Assembly: GCF_009617875.1 (NCBI RefSeq)
Contig: NZ_BLAV01000001.1
Location: 3,534,001 to 3,598,000 of the forward strand
Length of the DNA: 64,000 bases
Source: Prolixibacter sp. NT017
GTDB taxonomy: Bacteria > Bacteroidota > Bacteroidia > Bacteroidales > Prolixibacteraceae
Direction of reading: 5' to 3'
Position 1 is the first letter of the stretch. Every line of letters starts with the position of its first letter. Below the pieces are notes generated by a model. That model had not been told where the DNA came from. It saw nothing but the letters and a program-made list of their open reading frames with translations, and did not search any database. The position numbers and the translations under genes are program-made. Below are positions 7,862 through 17,126 of the stretch, piece after piece.

Positions 7862-10800
7862 CTATTCGTGTCGGGCCGGATCATCTTCCGTCAACTCAAG
7901 TTTCTTCTTCAATTCCTTCAACTTAAGCTCTTCAAGCACTTTCTTATATTCGAATGGGATCACCTTAACAAATTTGGGAAGGTACTCATCCCAGTTAGTC
8001 AGAATTCGCTGGGCCAGGGAACTCTGTGTATGCAGCAAGTGGTTACTAATCATCTCCTGCAGTTCCTGAATATCGGATCTGTCCTCCACAGGTGTCAGTT
8101 CAACCAACCCTTTGTTACAGTAGTAATCGAAGTCGCCCTTCTCATCAAGCACGTAGGCGATTCCCCCACTCATACCCGCTGCAAAGTTCCGTCCGGTTGT
8201 ACCCAGAACGACGGTCCGTCCGCCGGTCATGTACTCGCAGCAATGGTCTCCGGTTCCTTCCACAACAGCTATCGCACCGGAGTTACGAACGCAGAAACGC
8301 TCACCGGCAACTCCCCGGATATACACTTCGCCACTGGTTGCACCATATAACGTTGTGTTACCCACAATAATGTTTTCTTCCGGGACGAAATTAGCTCCCT
8401 GTGGCGGAACAACCGTTATCTTACCTCCGGAAAGTCCTTTTCCGAGGTAGTCGTTTGAATCGCCTTCCAGGCGGAAAGTGCTACCTTTGGTCAGGAATGC
8501 ACCGAAACTCTGGCCGGCCGAACCTCTAAAAGTACAGTTGATGGTATCTTCCGGAAGACCTTCTTCCCCGTATCGCTTGGAAACTTCACCCGAAAGCATG
8601 GCTCCGACAGTCCGCATCACATTGTTGATATCATGCGCAATCCAAACTTTTTCTCCGCTTTTAATGGCTTTATTAGCCTCACGGATGAGGGTCCGGTCAA
8701 TCACATCGTCCAGATTCTTGGTGTTGGGCTGAACGTTGTGGAGCGGATACTGAGCAGCTTCCTTCGGTACATACAGCAACTTCGAGAAGTCAACCGTCTT
8801 CATCTTCCAGTTCATCACGTCAGGATTCGACTCCAGCAGATCGGCACGCCCGACGAGTTCATCGAAGGTGCGGACACCAATCTCGGCCATGTATTCGCGA
8901 ATTTCCCGGGCAATGAATTGGAAATAGTTGATAACATATTCTGAGCGTCCAATGAAACGCTTCCGTAACTTCTTATTCTGAGTTGCAATTCCTGCCGGAC
9001 AGGTATTCAGGTGACACTTACGCATCATCACACATCCCATCACAATCAGTGACGCTGTAGCGATACCAAATTCCTCAGCTCCCAACAGTCCCATGATAAC
9101 GACATCGCGACCATTTTTCAGCTGCCCGTCGGTCTGCAGCTTAACGCGACCACGCAGGTTATTCATAACCAACGTTTGCTGTGCCTCCGAGATTCCGAGT
9201 TCGGCCGGCAGTCCGGCATGCTTGATCGAACTGGCCGGAGAAGCTCCTGTCCCTCCTTCGGTTCCACTAATAATAATGATATCGGAGAATCCCTTGGCTA
9301 CACCAGCAGCTACCGTTCCTACACCGGTTTCAGAAACCAGCTTCACAGAAACTTTAGCGGCGGGATTTACATTTTTCAGGTCGTAAATCAACTGTGCCAG
9401 GTCCTCAATCGAATAAATATCGTGGTGCGGAGGTGGTGAAATCAGCGTAATCCCCGGTGTCGATTTACGGGTTTTTGCGATGATTTTGTTCACCTTATAT
9501 CCCGGAAGCTGTCCACCTTCTCCGGGTTTTGCCCCCTGCGCAATTTTAATCTGTATCTCCTGAGCATTCATCAGGTAGTTATTGGTCACGCCAAAACGCC
9601 CCGATGCGATCTGCTTGATTTTGGAGTTTCTGTCAGTGCCGAACCGGTCCGGATCTTCTCCTCCTTCACCGGTATTGCTTCGTCCGCCAATGGCGTTCAT
9701 AGCAATTGCCAATGCTTCGTGTGCTTCTTTCGAAATGGAACCGTAAGACATGGCTCCGGTCACGAAACGCTTCATGATATTTTCTTCCGACTCTACCTCA
9801 TCGACCGGAATCGGATTCTTCTTCCACTGCAAAGCACCGCGAATGAAAGCCGGCTTCTGATTTTCCTTGTCAACCAGCTGGCTGAACTTCTTGTACACAT
9901 CGTAATCGTTGGTTTTGGTTGCCCATTGCAACAACCCGATGGTTTCCGGGTTCCAGGCGTGATGCTCACCATCTTGCCGGTAATGATATTCACCGGTATT
10001 CTTCAGCATAAACTTATGTTGACCGTTGGGAGCAAATGCCTGAGCATGGAACATCATCGTTTCACGGTAAATCTCTTCGAGACCGATACCGCTAATACGC
10101 GACGCTGTTCCTTTGAAATATTTCTCAATCAGTTCCTGGCTTACGCCGATGGCTTCAAAAATCTGGGCGCCGTGGTACGAACGTAACGTGGAAATACCCA
10201 TTTTCGACAGAATCTTCAGCAGGCCTTTATCGATGGCCTTGATGTAGTTCTTCCGGGCATCTTTGTATTCCATTGTAATTTCGCCTTCACGCACTTTTTT
10301 ATCCAAAGCGGCAAAAGCCAGATATGGATTCACAACGCTGGCACCGAATCCCAGTAACAGCGCAAAGTGCATTACTTCGCGTGGTTCGGCTGACTCGACG
10401 ATGATACCAATCTGCATCCGCTTTTTCTTCTGGATGAGATGGTGATGAACCGCGGAAACACAAAGCAACGAAGGAATCGGAGCCTGTTCTGCAGAAATAC
10501 CGCGGTCGGTTAATATGATTAAGTTCTTTTTGTCGTCAACGGCCTTTTCGGCCTGAGCCAACATATTATTGAACGATTTCTTAAATCCTTCCACACCATC
10601 TTTCACCGGGAAAAGCATGGGAATGGTGGCATGATTGAATGCCTCGTGCTTCAAATCCTTGATTTTCCCCAAATCGGTGTTGGTGATAATCGGACTGTCG
10701 AATTTGATCAACTTACAGTGCTCCGGGCTCTCTTCCAACATATTCCCCGAAAGGGAACCGATGTAGTTGGTGAGTGACATCACCAGTCCTTCCCTGATGG

Positions 10801-12382
10801 GGTCGATCGCCGGGTTGGTTACCTGGGCAAACATCTGACGGAAGTAACTGAAGAACCGCTTTGGTTTTTCAGAGAAAACCGCTATCGGTGTGTCGTTACC
10901 CATGGAACTGGTGGGCTCGGCACCGGTTTCAGCCATCGGCTTCAACAACATGTTGATGTCTTCTTTCGAGTAACCAAATACTTTCGCGTACGCCGGGAAG
11001 TCCTCTCCCATGTTCGAAGAAACACGCTGCTTTACAACAATGTCTTCCATCAACAGGCGATTTTCTTTCAGCCAGTTGATATAAGGGTTTCTGCGCGAAA
11101 GCTGGGCCTTTACTTCCTTATCAGGAATCAGGATACCTAATTTGGTATCGACCAGCAACAGTTTTCCCGGACGTAAACGACCTTTTTCTTTAATTTCATC
11201 TGCCGGAAAAGTCTGCACTCCGACTTCCGATCCCATCACAATCAAATCGTTGTTGGTAATCACGTAACGTGACGGACGCAAACCATTCCTATCGAGTGTT
11301 CCACCGATATAACGGCCATCGGAGAAAACCATCGATGCGGGTCCGTCCCATGGCTCCATCAAGGTGGAGTTGTATTCGTAAAATGCTTTCAGGCTTTCCG
11401 GAATCGGGTTCTTTTCATTGAACGATTCCGGAATCATCATACACAATGAGTGCGGCATGTCGCGGCCTGTCATGTGCAGGAACTCGAGTACGTTGTCAAA
11501 CGAAGACGAGTCTGACTTTCCGGGTTCGACCACCGGGAAGAGTTTTTCCAACTCATCGCCGAATAAATCGGACTGAAGCAGCGCTTCGCGGGCATGCATC
11601 CACAGGCGGTTTCCTTTAACCGTATTAATTTCACCGTTGTGTGCCACCATGCGAAACGGCTGCGCCAGATCCCAGGTTGGAAAAGTATTGGTACTAAAAC
11701 GGGAATGAACCAGCGCAATCGCACTCTTCATCTCCGGATGAGTTAAATCTTTATAGTAGCTACGCAACTGATCGGGCGTAAGCATACCTTTATAGATAAT
11801 TACCTTCGTTGAGAAACTGGGCAGGTAAAACGATTCTTTCTCATTCAGATGAGATTCGCGAATCTCTCTCTCAGCCTGCTTTCGAACCAAATACAACTTC
11901 CGCTCCAGCGCATCCTGTTCCATGTGAGCTGTAACGAAAACCTGTTTCACGTTGGGTTCGGTCCGTCGTGCAATCTCACCTACGACAGAGCTGTCAACCG
12001 GAACATCTCTCCATGCAATTAAACGCAATCCTTCCAGTTCGATATAACGATTCATTACCTCCTGACACACGGCGGCCTCTTCTTCGTCTACCGGAAGAAA
12101 AACAAGGCCTGTTCCGTAATGACCTGCTGAAGGCAAATCTATTTTCTGTGAGATGAAAAAGTCGTGCGGAATCTGTAGCAATATGCCTGCCCCGTCACCG
12201 GTTTGATTGTCGGCGCTGGTCGCACCCCGGTGGTCCATGTTCCGCAAAACAGTCAGTCCTCGCTCTACTATATCATGCGACTGCTGTCCTTTGATGTGCG
12301 CAACAAACCCAATACCACAGGCATCGTGCTCGTTTGCAGGGTCGTACATCCCCTGCGGTTGTGGAAATCTTTTCTGCACCAT
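7862..12382 (-). CDS. gltB: glutamate synthase, large (alpha) subunit GltB
   Basis: GltB hydrolyses glutamine and transfers the amide to 2-oxoglutarate. From the ATG at 12382 the protein has 1506 residues, the normal size. Cys22 in HDACGIGFVA is the class II amidotransferase nucleophile; the family usually removes a short leader to expose it. The FMN-binding synthase domain carries GEGGEDPDRFG and KPGEGGQLPGYKV, and the Fe-S cysteines lie in GCVMMRKCHLNTCPAGIATQ. The C-terminal GXGXG beta-helix region includes GGRTVVLG. A longer frame opens at a TTG at 12430 but would add unconserved sequence. Confidence 0.96.
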   Translation of the reverse strand: MVQKRFPQPQGMYDPANEHDACGIGFVAHIKGQQSHDIVERGLTVLRNMDHRGATSADNQTGDGAGILLQIPHDFFISQKIDLPSAGHYGTGLVFLPVDEEEAAVCQEVMNRYIELEGLRLIAWRDVPVDSSVVGEIARRTEPNVKQVFVTAHMEQDALERKLYLVRKQAEREIRESHLNEKESFYLPSFSTKVIIYKGMLTPDQLRSYYKDLTHPEMKSAIALVHSRFSTNTFPTWDLAQPFRMVAHNGEINTVKGNRLWMHAREALLQSDLFGDELEKLFPVVEPGKSDSSSFDNVLEFLHMTGRDMPHSLCMMIPESFNEKNPIPESLKAFYEYNSTLMEPWDGPASMVFSDGRYIGGTLDRNGLRPSRYVITNNDLIVMGSEVGVQTFPADEIKEKGRLRPGKLLLVDTKLGILIPDKEVKAQLSRRNPYINWLKENRLLMEDIVVKQRVSSNMGEDFPAYAKVFGYSKEDINMLLKPMAETGAEPTSSMGNDTPIAVFSEKPKRFFSYFRQMFAQVTNPAIDPIREGLVMSLTNYIGSLSGNMLEESPEHCKLIKFDSPIITNTDLGKIKDLKHEAFNHATIPMLFPVKDGVEGFKKSFNNMLAQAEKAVDDKKNLIILTDRGISAEQAPIPSLLCVSAVHHHLIQKKKRMQIGIIVESAEPREVMHFALLLGFGASVVNPYLAFAALDKKVREGEITMEYKDARKNYIKAIDKGLLKILSKMGISTLRSYHGAQIFEAIGVSQELIEKYFKGTASRISGIGLEEIYRETMMFHAQAFAPNGQHKFMLKNTGEYHYRQDGEHHAWNPETIGLLQWATKTNDYDVYKKFSQLVDKENQKPAFIRGALQWKKNPIPVDEVESEENIMKRFVTGAMSYGSISKEAHEALAIAMNAIGGRSNTGEGGEDPDRFGTDRNSKIKQIASGRFGVTNNYLMNAQEIQIKIAQGAKPGEGGQLPGYKVNKIIAKTRKSTPGITLISPPPHHDIYSIEDLAQLIYDLKNVNPAAKVSVKLVSETGVGTVAAGVAKGFSDIIIISGTEGGTGASPASSIKHAGLPAELGISEAQQTLVMNNLRGRVKLQTDGQLKNGRDVVIMGLLGAEEFGIATASLIVMGCVMMRKCHLNTCPAGIATQNKKLRKRFIGRSEYVINYFQFIAREIREYMAEIGVRTFDELVGRADLLESNPDVMNWKMKTVDFSKLLYVPKEAAQYPLHNVQPNTKNLDDVIDRTLIREANKAIKSGEKVWIAHDINNVMRTVGAMLSGEVSKRYGEEGLPEDTINCTFRGSAGQSFGAFLTKGSTFRLEGDSNDYLGKGLSGGKITVVPPQGANFVPEENIIVGNTTLYGATSGEVYIRGVAGERFCVRNSGAIAVVEGTGDHCCEYMTGGRTVVLGTTGRNFAAGMSGGIAYVLDEKGDFDYYCNKGLVELTPVEDRSDIQELQEMISNHLLHTQSSLAQRILTNWDEYLPKFVKVIPFEYKKVLEELKLKELKKKLELTEDDPARHE

Positions 12383-12492
12383 ATCTGAAAATTTTAATAG
12401 ACTAAACTCAGGAAAGTCAGGAAGTGACAACTAATACTTCCGTAAATCTTTCACAAAAAAAAGCTACCAGGTGGAAAACTGTAAGTAAAAAA

Positions 12493-12547
12493 CAGTCTAT
12501 TTTTTTAGACTGAAAGCAAAAATAGCTTTTAAATCTTATAATTCCAA
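12493..12547 (-). promoter_or_regulatory. probable gltB promoter with a dyad at the start site
   Basis: On the minus strand TATTTTTG (12517-12524) fits the Bacteroidota -7 box TAnnTTTG, and TTGG (end near 12545-12547) lies 20 bp upstream as the -33 box. Just downstream, around the expected transcription start, is a perfect dyad CAGTCTA-N6-TAGACTG (12493-12512), a possible operator. The leader to the gltB ATG would be about 130 bases. Confidence 0.5.
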
Positions 12548-12559
12548 TAATGAAGATGA

Positions 12560-12592
12560 CACCCGGGGGTGCGGAATACCCTGAATTGGGGG
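12560..12592 (-). promoter_or_regulatory. paired C-tract motifs upstream of gltB
   Basis: Upstream of the predicted -33 box are CACCC-GG-GGGTG (12560-12571, a dyad) and a second five-base C/G tract ending at 12592, about two helical turns apart. They stand out in AT-rich DNA and could be an activator site. The protein that would bind is unknown. Confidence 0.25.
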
Positions 12593-12708
12593 TTGTTAGC
12601 GCCACTGCAAAGATGCAACAGGGTGATTTTTAAGCGCATAATCGAACGTATTAAGTTTTCGTTAATAGAAACACCCAATATTATTATAATATGAAGGATT
12701 AAGTGCAT

Positions 12709-12743
12709 AAAAAAAGCCTTTACGTTATCGAAAAGGCTTTTTT
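12709..12743. terminator. terminator after argH, both strands
   Basis: An 11-bp stem (AAAAAGCCTTT at 12711-12721 with AAAGGCTTTTT at 12732-12742) is flanked by A and T runs. It lies just past the argH stop on the minus strand and upstream of the gltB control region. Confidence 0.8.
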
Positions 12744-12771
12744 AAGAGCAATTTGTTCAAACCAATCATCA

Positions 12772-14106
12772 TTACTGCCCCAACAGCTTCTGAAAGGCTA
12801 ATTCGACTCTCTCAAAAGAAAAGCCCTTCAGTACTTCTTCCATTTTTTGATCGATCTCCTTTAGGCACAAATTTCCGATACTTCCTTCATGTGTATGGTT
12901 TACCGCCATATCGGGCTGAAATTCACCTCTGTTTATTTCCTCTCCCACTTCCCGGTAGGCATCACGGAAGGGTACTCCGGAAAGCACCCGGCGGTTTACC
13001 TCTTCCACGCTATACATATATTTATAACGTTCATCATCCAAAATGGACTGGTTCACCTCCAGGTTGGCAATTGCAAAACCGGCAATGTCCAAACAGTCAT
13101 TCAACTCGGCGAAAGCCGGAATAAATACCTCTTTCACCAGCTGCAAATCCCTGAAATAACCACTGGGCAGGTTATTCACCATCATCGTAATCTGATTCGG
13201 CAATGCCTGTATCTTATTGCAGTGCGAACGTAACAGCTCGAAAACATCCGGGTTTTTCTTGTGCGGCATAATACTGGAACCTGTCGTCAACTCCTTCGGC
13301 AACGACACAAAGTTGAAATTCTGGCTCATATATAAACATACATCCATGGCCAGCTTTGCCAGCGTAGCCGCCACCGACGACAACGCAAAGGCTACCACTT
13401 TTTCCGTCTTGCCTCTCCCCATCTGCGCATATACCACGTTGTAATTCATGGTGTCGAATCCAAGAAGATCCGTTGTCATTTGCCGGTTCAGCGGGAAGGA
13501 CGAACCATAGCCCGCAGCCGATCCCAGCGGATTCTGGTCGGCTACCCGATATGCAGCCTGAACCAGCAACAGATCGTCAATCAAACTCTCCGCGTAAGCG
13601 CCAAACCACAAACCAAACGACGAAGGCATTGCCACCTGAAGATGTGTATATCCGGGCATCAGTACCTCTTTGTATTTTTCGCTTTGGGCAACAAGCGTGC
13701 GATACAGTGACTCAACCTTCTCTACTAATACTTTTAATTCATGACGAGTAAATAGTTTCAAATCGACAAGAACCTGGTCATTCCTGGAGCGACCACTGTG
13801 GATCTTCTTCCCAACATCACCGAGCCTTTGAGTCAACAACATCTCAACCTGGGAATGCACATCTTCGACACCATCTTCGATAACGAAATCACCGTTTTTG
13901 ATCTCCTTATATATTTTACTTAGTTCATTAGTCAAAATCGTGAGCTCATCTTTCTCAAGCAGATGAATAGATTCAAGCATATGAATATGTGCCAACGAAC
14001 CGAGCACATCAAATTCAGCAAGCGAATAATCCATTTCCACATCTTTACCGACTGTAAATCTCTCGATTAGCGAATCTACTTTATATCCCTTGTCCCAGAG
14101 TTTCAT
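12772..14106 (-). CDS. argH: argininosuccinate lyase ArgH
   Basis: ArgH splits argininosuccinate into arginine and fumarate, the last step of arginine synthesis. From the ATG at 14106 the protein has 444 residues. It belongs to the fumarase/aspartase superfamily: the signature GSSIMPHKKNPD holds the catalytic Ser loop, and the conserved HSGRSRNDQ and HLQVAMPSSFG segments line the active site. The frame is open to an ATG at 14154, but MKLWDKG is the usual family start. It is separate from the large arg operon at 45-56 kb and has its own terminator. Confidence 0.95.
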   Translation of the reverse strand: MKLWDKGYKVDSLIERFTVGKDVEMDYSLAEFDVLGSLAHIHMLESIHLLEKDELTILTNELSKIYKEIKNGDFVIEDGVEDVHSQVEMLLTQRLGDVGKKIHSGRSRNDQVLVDLKLFTRHELKVLVEKVESLYRTLVAQSEKYKEVLMPGYTHLQVAMPSSFGLWFGAYAESLIDDLLLVQAAYRVADQNPLGSAAGYGSSFPLNRQMTTDLLGFDTMNYNVVYAQMGRGKTEKVVAFALSSVAATLAKLAMDVCLYMSQNFNFVSLPKELTTGSSIMPHKKNPDVFELLRSHCNKIQALPNQITMMVNNLPSGYFRDLQLVKEVFIPAFAELNDCLDIAGFAIANLEVNQSILDDERYKYMYSVEEVNRRVLSGVPFRDAYREVGEEINRGEFQPDMAVNHTHEGSIGNLCLKEIDQKMEEVLKGFSFERVELAFQKLLGQ

Positions 14107-14132
14107 GATATTTATTATTAGGATTTGCCAAA

Positions 14133-14140
14133 CAAAGTTA
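14133..14140 (-). promoter_or_regulatory. candidate -7 box of the argH promoter
   Basis: The minus strand reads TAACTTTG, an exact TAnnTTTG match, ending 26 bases before the argH ATG. A TTTG lies upstream, but only 13 bp away instead of the usual 19-21, so the -33 box is uncertain. No ARG-box-like dyad is seen here. Confidence 0.35.
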
Positions 14141-14159
14141 ATTGAAGTTTGCACAAAGG

Positions 14160-14642
14160 ACTATTTATGACTGCATATTGAGCCGTAAACAAGAAAAATT
14201 TGATAATCCCTTAATTATTCCCCTCTGATTTAGTCATTATGTATAAAATTTCATCATACCCCCTCTAAAGCCACCACACTTGTCGTAAAATACTACTCTT
14301 ACCAAAACAGACTTCATTCTATTCAAACAACCAATAAATTAACATTTACTCCAAACAGAATTTATTTTGCAATCATTTTGTCATTAATACCCCTATTTAC
14401 CTACCAATTTGGAATTATCTTTTAAATTTTTGTTAATTGACGACACCACCCCCTATTTTTATGAGGTGAAAATAAAAATTAAATATACTTTTGAAGATGT
14501 CACCCCATTACAATACAGGGTCAAAGTTCATTTTTTATTGTTTTTATTGTTTATACCCTATAATGTTAGCACCTATTCAAAAATAAAAGACAACTCAGGA
14601 AGAAAACTTAAAATGCATGTTTAACCCTAAAAATTGCTCAAA
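14160..14642. other. AT-rich control region ahead of the porin-PII-AmtB unit
   Basis: This stretch of about 480 bp holds no convincing gene; a 71-codon frame at 14409-14624 has low-complexity composition and no recognisable start signal. In very AT-rich sequence there are isolated C tracts at 14220-14223, 14259-14263, 14390-14393, 14449-14453 and 14503-14506, several in the context ACCCC(C)TAT or ACCCCCTCT. No clear sigma-54 (-24/-12) element was found. Confidence 0.4.
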
Positions 14643-15305
14643 ATGAAAAAACTTGTTATTGTACTCTTCTCATCCTTACTGTTGCTCTCTGCAACTGTAA
14701 CCATGGCTCAGGATTCAAAAGGCTCCTGGAATGTTGGAGCAGACCTCTACAACCGTTATGTATGGAGGGGAACTGACTTTGGTAACTCACCTGTTGTTCA
14801 GCCTACCATTGAATACTCGGTTGGCGGTTTTGCTATCGGCGCCTGGGGAAGTTACTCGCTGAGTGCCAACACGGCCGGCACCGAAGCTGACCTCTACATG
14901 AGTTATGCTTTCGATTCAGGATTAAGCTTCACGTTTACCAACTACTATTTCCCGGTTGAACCAGGAAGCACCGGCAATTATTTTGACTTCAGCAACACGT
15001 ACCACACATACGAAATTGGTGCGTCTCAAGCGTTGGGTAATTTCTCCCTTTCGGGATATTATTACCTGAATCAAAACAACGACCTGTACTTCGAAGCTGG
15101 CTATTCTTTCAAAAAGGTAGATCTGTTTGTAGGAGCCGGAAATGAAAGTTACACCACCGACACCAACTTCAATGTAGTCAACATTGGCCTTTCGACGACA
15201 AAAGAAATTCCGATCACCGAAAAATTCTCGCTGCCCGTTACCGGTAGTGTTATTGTCAACCCCGACAAAGATCAAATATTCTTCGTCGTAGGTATTTCTC
15301 TCTAG
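14643..15305 (+). CDS. TorF-like outer-membrane protein (putative small porin)
   Basis: From the ATG at 14643 the 220 residues start with a Sec signal peptide cleaved after TMA-Q. The mature part is rich in alternating aromatic beta-strand segments and includes NVGADLYNRYVWRGTDFG and the DLYMSYAF repeat style of the TorF/Gcw_chp family, which is predicted to form a small outer-membrane barrel. An in-frame TTG at 14634 is a less likely start. Members of this family often precede glnK-amtB, as here (29 bp to the PII gene), so a role in passage of nitrogen compounds is plausible but unproven. Confidence 0.75.
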   Translation: MKKLVIVLFSSLLLLSATVTMAQDSKGSWNVGADLYNRYVWRGTDFGNSPVVQPTIEYSVGGFAIGAWGSYSLSANTAGTEADLYMSYAFDSGLSFTFTNYYFPVEPGSTGNYFDFSNTYHTYEIGASQALGNFSLSGYYYLNQNNDLYFEAGYSFKKVDLFVGAGNESYTTDTNFNVVNIGLSTTKEIPITEKFSLPVTGSVIVNPDKDQIFFVVGISL

Positions 15306-15334
15306 TCCATCATCAAGAAAAAAATCACATACAC

Positions 15335-15691
15335 ATGAAAAAAATTGAAGCGATTATCCGAAAAACAAAATTCGATGAGGTGAAAGAAGCTCTCAAAGAA
15401 GTAGGGATTGATTTCTTCTCGTACTGGGATGTCCGGGGTATCGGGCAAGCCCGCCAGGAAAGAGTCTATCGTGGAGTGGTTTACGACACGAGTTCTATTG
15501 AGCGTACCAAACTATCTATCATAGTGCGCGACAAAAACGTGGACAAAACAGTGAAAGCCATTTTGGACACAGCTCAGACGGGCGAGATCGGTGACGGAAA
15601 AATCTTCGTTGTTGATATCCAGCAGTCCTACCGTATCAGGACCGGCGAGTCAGGTGATGAAGCCTTGTTTATTAAAGGTTTGGAGGAGTAA
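15335..15691 (+). CDS. glnK: nitrogen regulatory protein P-II (GlnK/GlnB type)
   Basis: PII proteins are trimeric sensors of 2-oxoglutarate, ATP and ADP that block AmtB when nitrogen is plentiful. The 118 residues begin MKKIEAIIRKTKFDEVKEAL, and the T-loop carries the Tyr of VYRGVVYDT in the position uridylylated in proteobacterial GlnB. The B-loop reads TAQTGEIGDGKIFV. Location 32 bp before amtB makes the GlnK assignment natural. The stretch GIGQARQERVYRG differs from the common QKGxTExYRG form, so the mode of T-loop modification is open. Confidence 0.92.
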   Translation: MKKIEAIIRKTKFDEVKEALKEVGIDFFSYWDVRGIGQARQERVYRGVVYDTSSIERTKLSIIVRDKNVDKTVKAILDTAQTGEIGDGKIFVVDIQQSYRIRTGESGDEALFIKGLEE

Positions 15692-15723
15692 ATCAGAAAC
15701 CAAAACATTCAAAATATTAAATT

Positions 15724-16974
15724 ATGCAAGATACTTCGAAATTAACAGATATTGCGTCGGCGGTTAGTTCCAACGCAACCTCACTAGATACCGTCTGGGT
15801 ACTTGTAGCAGCCGTTTTGGTGATGTTCATGCAGCCTGGCTTCGCAATGGTGGAAGCTGGCTTTACCCGGGCAAAAAATACGGCCAACATCCTGATGAAA
15901 AACCTGATGGATTTCAGTGTCGGTTCATTGGCATTTTGGCTGGTTGGATTTAGTCTGATGTTTGGCAGCGACATCGGCAGTTTTATAGGTAAACCGAATC
16001 TCTTCTTCACTGCAAGTTACGGGAATGACGTTCCGGATTTAGCCATCCTGTTTTTCCAAACCGTATTTGCAGCTACTGCGGCTACAATTGTTTCCGGTGC
16101 CGTTGCTGAACGGACTAAATTTAGTTCGTACCTAATTTTCAGTGTCGTTATAACCCTTTTTATTTATCCAGTTTCAGGCCATTGGGTCTGGGGCGGAGGT
16201 TGGCTTTCGGAACTTGGCTTTCATGATTTTGCCGGCTCGACCGTAGTTCACTCTGTAGGTGCCTGGTTAGGTCTGGTAGGTGCCATCATGGTTGGACCCC
16301 GTATCGGGAAATACAACGGCAAGTCAAAGGCCATTCCGGGCCATAACCTCACCTTTGGCGCTCTTGGCGTGTTTATTTTGTGGTTTGGATGGTTTGGTTT
16401 TAATCCCGGTTCGCAGCTTGCGGCTGCCGGAGCGGATAATTCTCATGCCATTTCATTAATATTTATTACAACTAACCTGGCAGCTGCTGCGGGTGCTTTA
16501 AGCTCCATGCTTGTATCGTGGGGACGTTATAAATTCCCGTCGCTGTCACTGACACTGAACGGTGCTTTAGCAGGATTGGTAGCCATTACAGCCGGTTGTG
16601 ACACGGTTACTCCCGGTGGTGCGATTGCCATTGGAGCTATTGCCGGAATCATCCTGGTATTTGGTGTTGAATTTATCGACCAGAAACTGCGTATAGACGA
16701 CCCAGTGGGTGCAGTATCGGTTCACGGATTGGGTGGAGCCGCCGGAACCTTGATGGTTGGTTTATTCTCTACTAATGGAGGTTTGTTCTATGGCGGTGGA
16801 GCAAAACTCCTGGGTGTTCAGGCAATCGGTGTACTGGCTGTTATGGCCTGGGCGATTGGCACTGGCTTTATCCTGTTTAAGATTTTGAAATCAACTATTG
16901 GCCTGCGTGTTTCCCGCCGGATCGAAGAGGAAGGTCTGGATGTTTACGAACACGGAGAATCAGCTTACAACTAA
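15724..16974 (+). CDS. amtB: ammonium transporter AmtB
   Basis: The 416-residue integral membrane protein has about 11 predicted helices and imports ammonium. Family hallmarks are FMQPGFAMVEAGFTRAKN near the N-terminus, the pore-lining ERTKFSSY region, DFAGSTVVHSVG with the first pore His, and DDPVGAVSVHGLGG with the second. There is no cleavable signal of the E. coli AmtB type. It is co-oriented with glnK and closes the unit before a terminator. Confidence 0.95.
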   Translation: MQDTSKLTDIASAVSSNATSLDTVWVLVAAVLVMFMQPGFAMVEAGFTRAKNTANILMKNLMDFSVGSLAFWLVGFSLMFGSDIGSFIGKPNLFFTASYGNDVPDLAILFFQTVFAATAATIVSGAVAERTKFSSYLIFSVVITLFIYPVSGHWVWGGGWLSELGFHDFAGSTVVHSVGAWLGLVGAIMVGPRIGKYNGKSKAIPGHNLTFGALGVFILWFGWFGFNPGSQLAAAGADNSHAISLIFITTNLAAAAGALSSMLVSWGRYKFPSLSLTLNGALAGLVAITAGCDTVTPGGAIAIGAIAGIILVFGVEFIDQKLRIDDPVGAVSVHGLGGAAGTLMVGLFSTNGGLFYGGGAKLLGVQAIGVLAVMAWAIGTGFILFKILKSTIGLRVSRRIEEEGLDVYEHGESAYN

Positions 16975-17000
16975 CAGCCATAGGTTAGTTATAAGACGAG

Positions 17001-17029
17001 GGGGAGTTGTTCATTCAACTCCCCTTTTT
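17001..17029 (+). terminator. intrinsic terminator after amtB
   Basis: A 9-bp GC-rich stem (GGGGAGTTG at 17001-17009, CAACTCCCC at 17016-17024) with a 6-base loop is followed by TTTTT. Confidence 0.88.
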
Positions 17030-17126
17030 GCGTTCTTACATTTCGTTTGCTTTTCCAATTCTACGCAGCTTGCTCCTTTTTCAGATTTCCCTAACTTTAG
17101 GAAACCTGAATTGTAAAGCAAACATA

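Noticed and set aside
7862..12430. gltB start at the TTG at 12430
   Set aside because: The extra 16 residues are unlike family N-termini, and the ATG at 12382 puts the nucleophile Cys at a usual distance from the start.
14409..14624. 71-codon frame upstream of the porin gene
   Set aside because: AT-rich low-complexity translation, no homology recognised, lies in what looks like a promoter region.
14160..14642. Sigma-54 promoter for glnK-amtB
   Set aside because: No GG-N10-GC element of the TGGCAC/TTGC type was found by eye in front of this unit.
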